This document shows, one piece after another, positions 25,327 through 34,268 of a stretch of 64,000 bases of DNA. Under the pieces are notes generated by a model that saw only the letters and a list, made by a program, of their open reading frames with translations, did no database searches and had not been told where the DNA came from. Positions within the stretch are counted from its first letter, which is position 1, and each line of letters opens with the position of its first letter. This stretch comes from Benzoatithermus flavus (GTDB lineage Bacteria; Pseudomonadota; Alphaproteobacteria; Geminicoccales; Geminicoccaceae), in contig NZ_JBBLZC010000002.1 in assembly GCF_037908215.1 (NCBI RefSeq), positions 1-64,000 of the forward strand, given 5' to 3'. The position numbers were made by a program, and so were the translations under genes.

Positions 25327-26403
25327 ATGGCCGTCCCCGCGTTCGATGCGAAGCTCGATCAGATCCTCGCCCGCCACGACGAGCTGCAGGCCCTGCTCGC
25401 CGAGGCCTCGCCTGGCGTTTACGCCAAGCTCGCGAAGGAGTTCTCCGATCTCGGGCCGGTGGTGGAGGGGATCGAGGCCTACCGCAACGCCCGCAAGGAG
25501 ATCGCCGATCTCGACGCCATCTTACGCGATCCCGCGACCGACGCGGAGATGAAGGAGCTGGCGCTCGAGGAACGACGCGCGCTCGAGGCCAGGCTGCCGG
25601 AGCTCGAGCGGCAGGTGCGCATTCTGCTCCTGCCCAAGGACGCGGCCGACGAGAAGAGCGCCATCCTCGAGATCCGCGCCGGCACGGGCGGCGAGGAGGC
25701 GGCGCTGTTCGCGGGCGATCTCCTGCGCATGTACCAGCGCTATGCCGACCTCAAGCGCTGGCGGTTCGAGATCCTCTCGCTCAGCGAGAGCGATCTCGGC
25801 GGCATCAAGGAGGTGGTGGCCGAGATCTCGGGGCAGGGCGTGTTCGCGCGGCTCAAGTACGAGGCCGGCGTGCATCGCGTGCAGCGCGTGCCGGCCACCG
25901 AGGCGCAAGGACGCATCCACACCTCGGCTGCGACCGTGGCCGTGCTGCCCGAGGCCGAGGACGTCGACATCACGATCGACGAGAAGGATTTGCGGGTCGA
26001 CGTCTACCGAGCGAGCGGGGCGGGCGGCCAGCACGTCAACCGGACCGAGAGCGCCGTGCGCATCACGCACATCCCGACCGGGCTGGTCGTCGCGATCCAG
26101 GACGAGAAGTCGCAGCACAAGAATCGGGCCAAGGCCATGAAGATCCTGAAGGCCCGGCTCTACGAGCAGGAGTACCTGGCGCGCGAATCCGAGCGGGCCG
26201 CGAGCCGCAAGGGCCAGGTCGGCTCGGGGGACCGCTCCGAGCGCATCCGCACCTACAACTTCCCGCAGAACCGGGTCACCGACCACCGGATCAACCTCAC
26301 CCTCTACAAGCTCGACCAGGTGATCGCGGGCGACGCGCTCGACGAGGTGATCGAGCCCTTGATCGCCGAGGATCAAGCCGCAAGGCTCGCGGAGGCCGGT
26401 TGA
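25327..26403 (+). CDS. prfA: peptide chain release factor 1
   Basis: A 358-residue class I release factor reading UAA and UAG. The peptidyl-tRNA hydrolysis motif GGQ is at residues 233-235 within ASGAGGQHVNRTESAVRITH, and the codon-recognition region lies near residues 180-192 (GVHRVQRVPATEAQG). All domains are full length. It overlaps prmC, whose product methylates the GGQ glutamine, a classic functional pairing. Confidence 0.97.
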   Translation: MAVPAFDAKLDQILARHDELQALLAEASPGVYAKLAKEFSDLGPVVEGIEAYRNARKEIADLDAILRDPATDAEMKELALEERRALEARLPELERQVRILLLPKDAADEKSAILEIRAGTGGEEAALFAGDLLRMYQRYADLKRWRFEILSLSESDLGGIKEVVAEISGQGVFARLKYEAGVHRVQRVPATEAQGRIHTSAATVAVLPEAEDVDITIDEKDLRVDVYRASGAGGQHVNRTESAVRITHIPTGLVVAIQDEKSQHKNRAKAMKILKARLYEQEYLARESERAASRKGQVGSGDRSERIRTYNFPQNRVTDHRINLTLYKLDQVIAGDALDEVIEPLIAEDQAARLAEAG

Positions 26404-27248
26404 TCACGGCGGGCGATCTCCTCGCCGAGGGAACCGGGGCGCTGGCAGCCGCCGGGATCGGGAACCCGCGCTTCGAGGCGCGCCTTCTGCTCGAGGCCGC
26501 TACCGGCCGCTCCCGCGCGCGGCTCGTGACCGAGCCGGCCGAACCCGTGCCGGTACACGAGACCCAGGCCTTTCGCGCTCTTCTCGCCCGCCGCGCCACG
26601 CGCGAGCCCATGGCTTATATCCTGGGCCGGGCCGAGTTCTGGAGCCTGCCGTTCGCCGTGGGTCCGGGCGTGCTCGTGCCGCGTGCCGACACCGAGACCC
26701 TGATCGAGGCAGCCCTTGCCGCCTTTCCCGACCGCGGCCGACCCTTGCGGCTCCTCGACATCGGCGTCGGCTCGGGCTGCCTGCTCCTGACCCTTCTGCA
26801 CCTGTTCCCGAACGCGCGCGGGCTCGGCACCGACACGAGCGAGACGGCGCTGGCCTGCACGCGGCGCAACGCCGAGCGGCTCGGCGTCGATTCCCGGCTG
26901 GAACTGGTCGAGACGGCCTGGGCGGAAGGTGTTTCCGGCCCGTTCGATCTCGTCGTCAGCAACCCGCCCTATATCCCGACGGCCGAGATCGCCGGGCTCG
27001 AGCCGGAGGTGAGCCTGTTCGAGCCGCGTGCGGCGCTGAATGGCGGCGCGGACGGCCTCGACGCCTACCGGGCGATCCTCCCCGACCTGCCGCGGCTCCT
27101 GGCACCGGAAGGCACGGCACTCCTCGAGATCGGCAAGGATCAGGAGAAGGTCCTGATTCCGATGGCCGAGGCGCTGGGCTTCGCGGTCACGACCCGGTGC
27201 GATCTCGCCGACATCGTACGCTGCCTGCGGCTCCTGCGGCCCCGCTAG
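26400..27248 (+). CDS. prmC: release factor glutamine methyltransferase PrmC
   Basis: A 282-residue SAM-dependent enzyme that N5-methylates the glutamine of the GGQ motif in RF1 and RF2. The N-terminal helical substrate domain is followed by GVLVPRADTETLIEAAL, the SAM motif LLDIGVGSGCLLLTLL and the catalytic NPPY at residues 188-191. The start is a TTG at 26400 overlapping the prfA stop (TTGA), giving tight translational coupling; the rare start codon likely keeps its level low. DUF4167 and clpB, which often follow in alphaproteobacteria, are absent. Confidence 0.95.
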   Translation: MITAGDLLAEGTGALAAAGIGNPRFEARLLLEAATGRSRARLVTEPAEPVPVHETQAFRALLARRATREPMAYILGRAEFWSLPFAVGPGVLVPRADTETLIEAALAAFPDRGRPLRLLDIGVGSGCLLLTLLHLFPNARGLGTDTSETALACTRRNAERLGVDSRLELVETAWAEGVSGPFDLVVSNPPYIPTAEIAGLEPEVSLFEPRAALNGGADGLDAYRAILPDLPRLLAPEGTALLEIGKDQEKVLIPMAEALGFAVTTRCDLADIVRCLRLLRPR

Positions 27249-29167
27249 CTCGGCCTGTCGGGCACGCCTGCCGCGTGCAGCGCGGCGAGGTAGCGGCCGA
27301 GGAAGCCTTGGTCCTTGTAGGGGTTGCTCCGCCGCAGAGCGTCGAGATCGAGCGACGGGCTCAGCTCCATGAGCCGCGCAGCGGCCGAACGCGCTTCGGG
27401 CATCCGGCCAGCCAGCCCGTAGCAGGCGGCCAGGAACTGATAGTCGATCGCCGCCGGCTGGCTCACCTTGCGCAAGAATGCGATGCCTTCCTCGTATTGG
27501 CCCTTGCTGCAGTAGGCCCTGCCCAGCTCGCTGAACATCCATCCGACGCTCCGCGGCTTCTCGGCGATGACCTCGTTCAGGGACGCGATCGCCGCATCGG
27601 GCATGCCCGCGAACACCAGGACACGGGCGAGATCGGCGCGGGTCGATTGATCGGTGGGAGCTGCCGCCAGCGTGGCCTCGCGCTCCGCCAGCGCTGCGGC
27701 ATGATCCCTCTCGGTGTAGAGGTTCGCGAGCGCCATCAGCCAGTGGCCGTGCCACTGCGCCAGCGCCGGCAGGTCCGGCCGCTGCATTCCCTCCTTGCCG
27801 AGCCGGTAGGCCTCGGCGAGGTCCCGGTCGGGATCGGCACTCTGGCCGCGATCGAAGCGCTGCATGTAGGTCCAGCCGAGCTTGATCCGCATCAGCCCGG
27901 AATCGGGAAAGCGCTGCAGGCCTTCGAGCGCCACCTGGCGTGCTTGATCGAGCTTCTCCGGATCGTCGGAGACGATGAGATCGTGGATGCGGAGGAAATA
28001 GTCGTACTCCTCGAGGCTCGCCTTGGGCTTGCTCCACACCCGGCGATAGTCGGCCTCGCGGATCTGGCCGTGGAAACCACCCAGAGCGCTCATGACCTTC
28101 TGTGTCACCGCGTCTTGGAGTGCGAAAATATCGGAGCCCTCGCCGTCGTAGCGCTCGGCCCAGACATGATTGCCCGTCGTGGCGTCGATGAGCTGGGCGG
28201 TGATCCGCACCTTGTCGCCGCCGCGGCGCACGCTGCCCTCGAGCGCGTAGCGCACACCCAGATCACGCGCGATGCTGCGCACGTCGACGGCCTTGCCCTT
28301 GTAGGCGAAGGCCGTGTTGCGCGCGGCCACGCGCAGCTCCGGGTTGCGCGCGAGCTGGGTGGTGAGGTCCTCGGTCAGCCCGTCGCTGAAATAGTCGAGC
28401 TCCAGATCGCCGCTCATGTTCGCAAACGGCAGCACGATCAAGGTCGGCTCGGCCGGAAGCGCCGTCGTCGAGGCATCGGCCGTCTGTCTCTCGCCGGGCT
28501 CGGTCCCGGCCACCGGCGACCGCAAGCCGTACCAGGCTCCTGCACTGGCCAAGCCCAAGACCAGCAACACGGCGGCTGCCCAGACGACCCAGCGATTCGG
28601 GGCCCGGCTCGCGGTGTGGGCCGGCCAGCCCACCGCCCCTTCCGGCCGAACACGCCAGACGCCGACCGGAGCGGAGATGTTCTTGACCTTCTGCTCGCCC
28701 ATGGGCGCGAAGGCGAGCGCGAGCTTGTTTCGGACCTCCTCGTAGGTGTTGCGGCTGAGGCAGATGCCGCCCGGCTCGGCCAGGGTCTGCAGGCGGGCGG
28801 CGATGTTCACCCCGTCGCCATAGATGTCGCCGTCCTCGAGGATGATGTCACCGACGTTGATCCCGAGCCGGAAGCGGATCTTGTCCTGCTCCGGCACGTC
28901 CCGCTCGCGCTCGGCGATCCCGGCCTGCAGCGCGACGGCGCAGGCCACCGCCTCGACGGCACTCGGGAACTCGACCAGGGCGCCGTCGCCCATCAGCTTG
29001 ACCACGCGCCCTTGGTGGGCCGCGACCAGGGGTTCCAGGAACGCCTGGCGATGCGCCCTGAGGCGGGCGAGCGTTCCCACCTCGTCCCGCTCCATCAGGC
29101 GCGAGTAGCCGACCACGTCGGCAGCGAGGATCGCCGCGAGGCGCCGTTCCGTTGCGGAAGCCTGCAT
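27245..29167 (-). CDS. class III adenylate/guanylate cyclase with TolB-like and TPR regions
   Basis: A 640-residue signalling protein. The N-terminal cyclase domain (about 5-165) shows LAAILAADVVGYSRLM and KLMGDGALVEFPSAVEAVAC with the metal-binding aspartates, and GDIYGDGVNIAARLQTL with the transition-state Asn/Arg. A single membrane helix (about 192-212) leads to a TolB/FlgO-like segment (LPFANMSGDLELDYFSDGLT; GVRYALEGSVRRGGDKVRI) and TPR-like repeats to the C-terminus. The likely product is cAMP. This architecture is common in Rhizobiales and relatives but signals are unknown. The ATG at 29167 follows GGGGAGGTACCG. The stop overlaps convergent prmC by four bases. Confidence 0.9.
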   Translation of the reverse strand: MQASATERRLAAILAADVVGYSRLMERDEVGTLARLRAHRQAFLEPLVAAHQGRVVKLMGDGALVEFPSAVEAVACAVALQAGIAERERDVPEQDKIRFRLGINVGDIILEDGDIYGDGVNIAARLQTLAEPGGICLSRNTYEEVRNKLALAFAPMGEQKVKNISAPVGVWRVRPEGAVGWPAHTASRAPNRWVVWAAAVLLVLGLASAGAWYGLRSPVAGTEPGERQTADASTTALPAEPTLIVLPFANMSGDLELDYFSDGLTEDLTTQLARNPELRVAARNTAFAYKGKAVDVRSIARDLGVRYALEGSVRRGGDKVRITAQLIDATTGNHVWAERYDGEGSDIFALQDAVTQKVMSALGGFHGQIREADYRRVWSKPKASLEEYDYFLRIHDLIVSDDPEKLDQARQVALEGLQRFPDSGLMRIKLGWTYMQRFDRGQSADPDRDLAEAYRLGKEGMQRPDLPALAQWHGHWLMALANLYTERDHAAALAEREATLAAAPTDQSTRADLARVLVFAGMPDAAIASLNEVIAEKPRSVGWMFSELGRAYCSKGQYEEGIAFLRKVSQPAAIDYQFLAACYGLAGRMPEARSAAARLMELSPSLDLDALRRSNPYKDQGFLGRYLAALHAAGVPDRPS

Positions 29168-29241
29168 CGGTACCTCCCCATCCGGGGTGATCGACCATGC
29201 TAGCTTGGCAGGAGGAGCCGGGCAAAGCGGAAAGGATCGGG

Positions 29242-29457
29242 CTAGCAGGTCCCGCGATCCTGATCGGGCGGCTCCGCTGCGGCCGCGGCCTGCACCGCGG
29301 CCCGGATCACGGCACGGTCGATGTGCGCCCAGATCGCTGCCACCTCGTCGGTCGCGGCCTCGATCAGCGCTGCGTCCACATGACCCGCCGCTCGCGCCGC
29401 GGCGATGGCGCGGCGCGCGGCGTGCTCGAGGTCGCGCTCCTCGGGACGGCACATCAT
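29242..29457 (-). CDS. small hypothetical protein, 71 aa
   Basis: A 71-residue alanine-rich helical protein starting MMCRPEERDLEHAARRAI, with a patch of acidic and hydrophobic residues (ATDEVAAIWAHIDRAVI). I do not recognise a family. It lies between the cyclase and the channel gene on the same strand, with 74 bases to the cyclase start. The composition looks more like a real helical protein than random high-GC frame, but the case rests on this alone. Confidence 0.45.
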   Translation of the reverse strand: MMCRPEERDLEHAARRAIAAARAAGHVDAALIEAATDEVAAIWAHIDRAVIRAAVQAAAAAEPPDQDRGTC

Positions 29458-29490
29458 GGCCGCAAGCCTACGCCCGTTGCCATCCGGCGC

Positions 29491-31653
29491 TCAAGCCGCG
29501 GGTTTCTGCGTGGCCTCGAGCATGGCCTGCGCCGCAGCGGCGGTGCTCTCGCCGCCCGCGACCTGCACCGTCGGATAGGCGAACTTGATCCCGTTCTCGG
29601 CGAAGGCTTTCTTGATGAGGGCCAGCGCCTTGCGGCGGATCACGAACTGCTCGCCGGGTTTGGTCGTCATCTTGAGCCGGATCTTGATCGCGAAGTCGGC
29701 ATATTCCTCGACACCCTGCATCTTCAGGGTCTCGATGATGTTGGGCGCCAGCTCGGGATCGGCCGCGAGCTCCTTGCCGATCTGCTTGATGATCCTCTTC
29801 GCCTTGTCGAGGTCGGTGTCGTAGGTGACGCCCAGGGTCAGCTTGTCGATCACCCAGTCGCGCGAATAGTTCGTGATCGTGTGCAGCGAGCCGAACGGCA
29901 CGGTGTGCAGGTAGCCGCGGTGGTGGCGCAGCTTGACCGAGCGCAAGGAGAACGATTCCACCGTGCCGCGGATGTTGCCGCTCTCGATGTACTCGCCGAC
30001 CCGGAACGCGTCGTCGAGCAGGAAGAACACGCCCGAGATGATGTCTTTGACGAGTGTCTGAGCGCCGAAGCCGATGGCCACACCGACCACGCCGGCACCG
30101 GCGAGGAGCGGCCCGATCTGCACGCCCAGGGCCGAGAGCGCCATCAGGCCCGCCGTGACGATCACCAGCACGAACAGGATGTTGCGCACGATCGGCAGCA
30201 GCGTGCGCAGCCGCGCCTGTCGTCGCGCCTCGTCCGTATCGGCATCGGCCGGCGAGGTCGCCCGCTGGATGCGGCAGTCGATGTCGGCCCGGGCCAGATG
30301 CCAGACGAGATCGGCCAGGAGAACGATGACGACGGCGTTGAGAGCGCCTGCGAGCAGGCGGGTCGACATGGTATCGCGGCTGGTGATCGAGGCGAGATCG
30401 AGGTCCCACGCCCAGGCCAGGAGCCACGCCGCGCCGATGATCAGGAGTGCCCGCAGGCCACGCTCGAGCAGGATGGCTGTGAGCGGCGGGGTGACGGCAT
30501 CGCTTGCCGTGGCGCCGGGCGGCCGCAGCAGGTGGTCGACCGAGCGCTTGACGAGCCCGATCGCGAGCGGCAAGCCGGCCGCGACCACGGCGAGCCAGAA
30601 GGCCGGCATCGCCGCCGCCACCCAGAGCAGCCACAAGAGCACGAAGTAGGCCGAGACGAGCCAGGGACCGCTGCGCGACGCCGGGGCATCGCTGCCTGCA
30701 GCGGGCTCGCCCGGTGCGGGGCGGTGCCAGGCGACGTAAAGGCCGATCGCGAGGAGACCGAGGCCCAGCGTGTAGGCGGCGAGCAGGCGCACGGCCGGGT
30801 CGGTGCCCAGCGTGCGCAGGAGGCCTATCGTCACGTAGCCGAAAGCGAACCAGCCGACCGCGGCGCCGAGCCAGCGATGCCAGAACCGTGCCGCCTCGGT
30901 CGTCATCGGCACGATGCGGAACCGGGCCACGTCGTCCGTGGACCGGCGGCCGCCGGGAGCGAGGAGAAAGCGGCCGACCACGAGCGAGAGGCGCAGGCTC
31001 AGGAAGGCGAGGAGATAGCCCAGCACGATCTCCTTCAGAAGCGGCGGCCACTCGAACGCCAGGAAGGCGCCGACGCTGCCGAGCGCGAAGGCGGTGACGA
31101 GGCCGAGACCGAAGGCGAAGCGGGTGCCCACCGTGTGCAGGCGTTCGGCTACGGTAGCGAGCGGTGCCGAGCCGATCCGTGCCCGGATGCCGGTCGTAGC
31201 CCGCCAGAACAGCCACTCGACGCCGAAGCCGAGGGCGATGAAGGCGGCGATCAGGGGCAGGACCTGGAAAAGGCCGCGCTCCTCGAACTCGAGCGAGAGC
31301 ACGAGCCAAGCACGCTCCAGCTCGGCCGGCACCTTCGGCACCGCCTCGGCGAGCCGCTGGAGATGATCCCGCAGCGCCGTCAGCCGGGCAGCCACGAAAT
31401 GTTGCGGTGAGTCGGAAAGCGCATTCCCGGGCACGGCCGGCTGGGCCGGGCTTTCGCCCACAGGTGGTGGCACGGCCACGGGCTGCTGCTCGAGCCAGGC
31501 GCGCACGCTCGGCCGGGCGAGCAGGCGCAGGAGCTCTTGGACCTCCGTGGGCGGCGCCGGCTCCCCGGCATCCTGGGCCGTTGCCGGCGAGGCGGCGAGC
31601 ATCGCCGCCAGCGCCACGGCGAGGATCGTGGTCGAGGTACGTATCGCCTCCAT
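29491..31653 (-). CDS. large MscS-family mechanosensitive channel
   Basis: A 720-residue channel with a signal peptide (ending AASPATAQ), a periplasmic region to about residue 130, about ten membrane helices, and the conserved MscS core from about residue 510. The pore helix is seen in LLAGAGVVGVAIGFGAQTLV, followed by KDIISGVFFLLDDAFRVGEY and the beta domain segment LHTVPFGSLHTITNYSRDW. Such proteins open under membrane tension to release solutes on hypo-osmotic shock. It resembles YbdG/MscM-type long members. The ATG at 31653 is chosen because the signal peptide follows it directly. Confidence 0.92.
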   Translation of the reverse strand: MEAIRTSTTILAVALAAMLAASPATAQDAGEPAPPTEVQELLRLLARPSVRAWLEQQPVAVPPPVGESPAQPAVPGNALSDSPQHFVAARLTALRDHLQRLAEAVPKVPAELERAWLVLSLEFEERGLFQVLPLIAAFIALGFGVEWLFWRATTGIRARIGSAPLATVAERLHTVGTRFAFGLGLVTAFALGSVGAFLAFEWPPLLKEIVLGYLLAFLSLRLSLVVGRFLLAPGGRRSTDDVARFRIVPMTTEAARFWHRWLGAAVGWFAFGYVTIGLLRTLGTDPAVRLLAAYTLGLGLLAIGLYVAWHRPAPGEPAAGSDAPASRSGPWLVSAYFVLLWLLWVAAAMPAFWLAVVAAGLPLAIGLVKRSVDHLLRPPGATASDAVTPPLTAILLERGLRALLIIGAAWLLAWAWDLDLASITSRDTMSTRLLAGALNAVVIVLLADLVWHLARADIDCRIQRATSPADADTDEARRQARLRTLLPIVRNILFVLVIVTAGLMALSALGVQIGPLLAGAGVVGVAIGFGAQTLVKDIISGVFFLLDDAFRVGEYIESGNIRGTVESFSLRSVKLRHHRGYLHTVPFGSLHTITNYSRDWVIDKLTLGVTYDTDLDKAKRIIKQIGKELAADPELAPNIIETLKMQGVEEYADFAIKIRLKMTTKPGEQFVIRRKALALIKKAFAENGIKFAYPTVQVAGGESTAAAAQAMLEATQKPAA

Positions 31654-32168
31654 GACGTCGCCCCGCTTGCTCCGCCGCAGATTCTCATCTTGTAGCAGCT
31701 CGGGGCCGGGCTGTCGTCGCATGACGCTGTTGTCACGATCGCGACATGGATTACGATAATGGAGGGTCGTGCAGGCCGCACCGACCATGCTATGGTCGCG
31801 AGCGCGACCGGGTGGCACCGGCCGCTCCGCTCGAGCCCGCTCCCCACGGCGGCATCCGTGCCCGGGAGCGCTCGCGGTCGGCGGCGCGCCCTCGTAGTGG
31901 TCGCGATGCGCTCTCCTCGTCAGGATCATGGGAGGCAGGCCGTTCGGGCAGCGGCCTGCGGGAGGCCATTGGAATGCCAGAGAGATGACGGCTCTGCTGC
32001 GGCAAACCGCCTTAGCGGCCATTTGGGCGCTTGGCTTGTCGTGCCCTAGGGCCGTGTGTTATCTGCAGCGCGCCTTTCGCGGGGGAGAGGCACGATCGTG
32101 CCGCACGCCCCTCACGGGCGCACTCTCGCAGCAAGTCGGGGAAGCAGAGATTGCCTGCTAGCACCGCT
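31654..32168. other. intergenic region between mscS-like gene and atp operon
   Basis: These 515 bases separate divergent genes and hold no convincing protein. A plus-strand promoter-like pair (TTGTCA at 31730-31735 with TACGAT at 31752-31757) lies near the channel gene. Two neighbouring palindromes occur at 31784-31798 (GACCAT-GCT-ATGGTC) and about 31794-31809 (GGTCGC-GAGC-GCGACC). The atp promoter is at 32036-32064, followed by a leader of about 100 bases. Confidence 0.55.
32036..32064 (+). promoter_or_regulatory. sigma-70-type promoter of the atpHAGDC operon
   Basis: TTGTCG (32036-32041) and TTATCT (32059-32064) are separated by 17 bases, the ideal spacing, and lie about 105 bases upstream of the atpH start. 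It is the best match in the region. Transcription would begin near 32071. Confidence 0.5.
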
Positions 32169-32711
32169 ATGGCATCGGGCGTTGCCGGTCGCTACGCCAC
32201 GGCCCTATTCGAGCTCGCCTCCGAGCGCAGCGCCCTCGAGCAGGTCGAGCGCGACCTGGCGGCGCTCGATCGCGCCATCGCCGAGAGCGCGGATCTGAAG
32301 CGGCTGATATCGAGCCCGATCGTCAGCCGCGAGGACCAGGCGCGGGCGATGGAGGCTCTGTCCGATCAGCTCGGCCTCGGTCGGATCGTCAAGAATTTCC
32401 TGGGCGTCATCGCCGAGCGGCGCCGCCTCGCGGCGCTGCCGGCCATGATCGCCGCATTCAACCGTCTTCTCGCCCAGCACCGGGGCGAGGAGACCGCCGA
32501 GGTGACCTCGGCGGTGCCGCTCGACGAGGCGCAGCTGGCGAGCATCAAGGACGCCGTGGCCGCCTATGCCGGGCGGCCCGTGCAGCTCACGACCTCGGTC
32601 GACCCGGGGCTGCTCGGTGGGCTCGTCGTCCGCATCGGTTCGCGCATGATCGATGCGTCACTCAAGACCAAGCTACAGCATCTCGAGCTGTCGATGAGAG
32701 GGGTTCGCTGA
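32169..32711 (+). CDS. atpH: ATP synthase F1 delta subunit
   Basis: A 180-residue stator subunit linking F1 to the b-subunit stalk. It opens SGVAGRYATALFELASERSA, has SPIVSREDQARAMEAL and a C-terminal DPGLLGGLVVRIGSRMIDAS segment, all typical of OSCP/delta. I used the ATG at 32169; longer in-frame readings are not family-like. The stop overlaps the atpA start (TGATG). The F0 genes are not in this window, as usual in alphaproteobacteria where F0 and F1 operons are split. Confidence 0.95.
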   Translation: MASGVAGRYATALFELASERSALEQVERDLAALDRAIAESADLKRLISSPIVSREDQARAMEALSDQLGLGRIVKNFLGVIAERRRLAALPAMIAAFNRLLAQHRGEETAEVTSAVPLDEAQLASIKDAVAAYAGRPVQLTTSVDPGLLGGLVVRIGSRMIDASLKTKLQHLELSMRGVR

Positions 32712-34246
32712 TGGATATCCGAGCGGCCGAAATCTCTGCTGTCCTCAAGGAGCAGATCGCCAATTTCGGGACCGAGGCCGAGATGGCCGAGGTCGGCCGC
32801 GTGCTGTCGGTGGGTGACGGCATCGCTCGCGTCTACGGCCTGGACGAGGTCCAGGCCGGCGAGATGGTCGAGTTCGAGGACGGCACCCGTGGCATGGCGC
32901 TGAACCTCGAGAACGACAATGTCGGTGTCGTGATCTTCGGCAGCGACCGCAACATCCACGAGGGCGGCACGGTCAAGCGGACCAAGTCGATCGTGGACGT
33001 GCCGGTCGGCAAGGCGCTTTTGGGTCGCGTCGTCGACGCGCTCGGCAACCCGATCGACGGCAAGGGCCCGATCCAGGCCACCGAGCGGCGGCTGGTCGAG
33101 GTGAAGGCGCCGGGCATCATCCCGCGGCGCTCGGTGCACGAGCCGATGCTGACCGGGCTCAAGGCCGTCGACGCCCTGATCCCGATCGGCCGCGGCCAGC
33201 GCGAGCTCATCATCGGCGACCGCCAGACCGGCAAGTCGGCGATCGCGATCGACACTTTCATCAACCAGAAGCGCTACAACGAGCAGGCGGGTGACGACGA
33301 GAGCAAGAAGCTCTACTGCATCTACGTCGCCGTCGGCCAGAAGCGCTCGTCGGTGGCGCGCTTCGTCAAGACGCTCCAGGATCACGGCGCTCTCGACTAC
33401 TCGATCGTCGTCGCGGCCACTGCTTCCGATCCGGCGCCGATGCAGTTCCTCGCCCCCTACGCCGGCTGCGCCATGGGCGAGTTCTTCCGCGACAACGGCA
33501 TGCACGCCGTGATCGTCTACGACGATCTCTCGAAGCAGGCCACGGCCTACCGCCAGATGTCGCTGCTGCTCCGCCGCCCGCCCGGCCGCGAGGCGTTTCC
33601 CGGCGACGTGTTCTACCTCCACTCGCGCCTGCTCGAGCGCGCCGCGAAGATGAACGAGGCCAATGGCGGCGGCTCGCTGACGGCGCTGCCCGTGGTCGAG
33701 ACCCAGGCCAACGACGTGTCGGCCTACATCCCGACCAACGTGATCTCGATCACCGACGGTCAGATCTTCCTCGAGACGACGCTGTTCTACCAGGGCATCA
33801 GGCCCGCGGTGAACGTCGGCCTCTCGGTGAGCCGCGTGGGCTCTTCGGCCCAGACCAAGGCCATGAAGAAGGTCGCGGGCACGATCAAGCTCGAGCTCGC
33901 CCAGTACCGCGAGATGGCGGCGTTCGCGCAGTTCGCCTCCGACCTCGACGCGGCGACACAGCGCCTCCTCAACCGCGGCGCGCGTCTGACCGAGCTCCTG
34001 AAGCAGCCGCAGTACCAGCCGATGCCGATGGAGGAGGAGGTCGCGGTGATCTTCGCCGGCGTGAACGGCTATCTCGACACGCTGAAGGTCTCGGACGTGC
34101 GGCGGTTCGAGGAGCAGTTCCTGGCCGAGATCCGGGCCAATGGCAGGGACATCCTCGAGACGATCCGCACCACGGGCAATCTCGACGCCGACACCGAGAA
34201 GAAGCTCCGCGCGCTCCTCGACCGGTTCGCGCAGCGCTTCTCCTGA
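32711..34246 (+). CDS. atpA: ATP synthase F1 alpha subunit
   Basis: A 511-residue non-catalytic nucleotide-binding subunit of F1. The P-loop is GDRQTGKSAIAIDTF, with VYVAVGQKRSSVARF-like sequence after it and the conserved VGLSVSRVGSSAQTKAMKKV. Length and motifs are normal. It assembles with beta into the alternating hexamer on the cytoplasmic face of the membrane and arranges regulation of catalysis. Coupled to atpH by overlap. Confidence 0.98.
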   Translation: MDIRAAEISAVLKEQIANFGTEAEMAEVGRVLSVGDGIARVYGLDEVQAGEMVEFEDGTRGMALNLENDNVGVVIFGSDRNIHEGGTVKRTKSIVDVPVGKALLGRVVDALGNPIDGKGPIQATERRLVEVKAPGIIPRRSVHEPMLTGLKAVDALIPIGRGQRELIIGDRQTGKSAIAIDTFINQKRYNEQAGDDESKKLYCIYVAVGQKRSSVARFVKTLQDHGALDYSIVVAATASDPAPMQFLAPYAGCAMGEFFRDNGMHAVIVYDDLSKQATAYRQMSLLLRRPPGREAFPGDVFYLHSRLLERAAKMNEANGGGSLTALPVVETQANDVSAYIPTNVISITDGQIFLETTLFYQGIRPAVNVGLSVSRVGSSAQTKAMKKVAGTIKLELAQYREMAAFAQFASDLDAATQRLLNRGARLTELLKQPQYQPMPMEEEVAVIFAGVNGYLDTLKVSDVRRFEEQFLAEIRANGRDILETIRTTGNLDADTEKKLRALLDRFAQRFS

Positions 34247-34268
34247 GCCGGGGCGGTAGCAGCACGCC

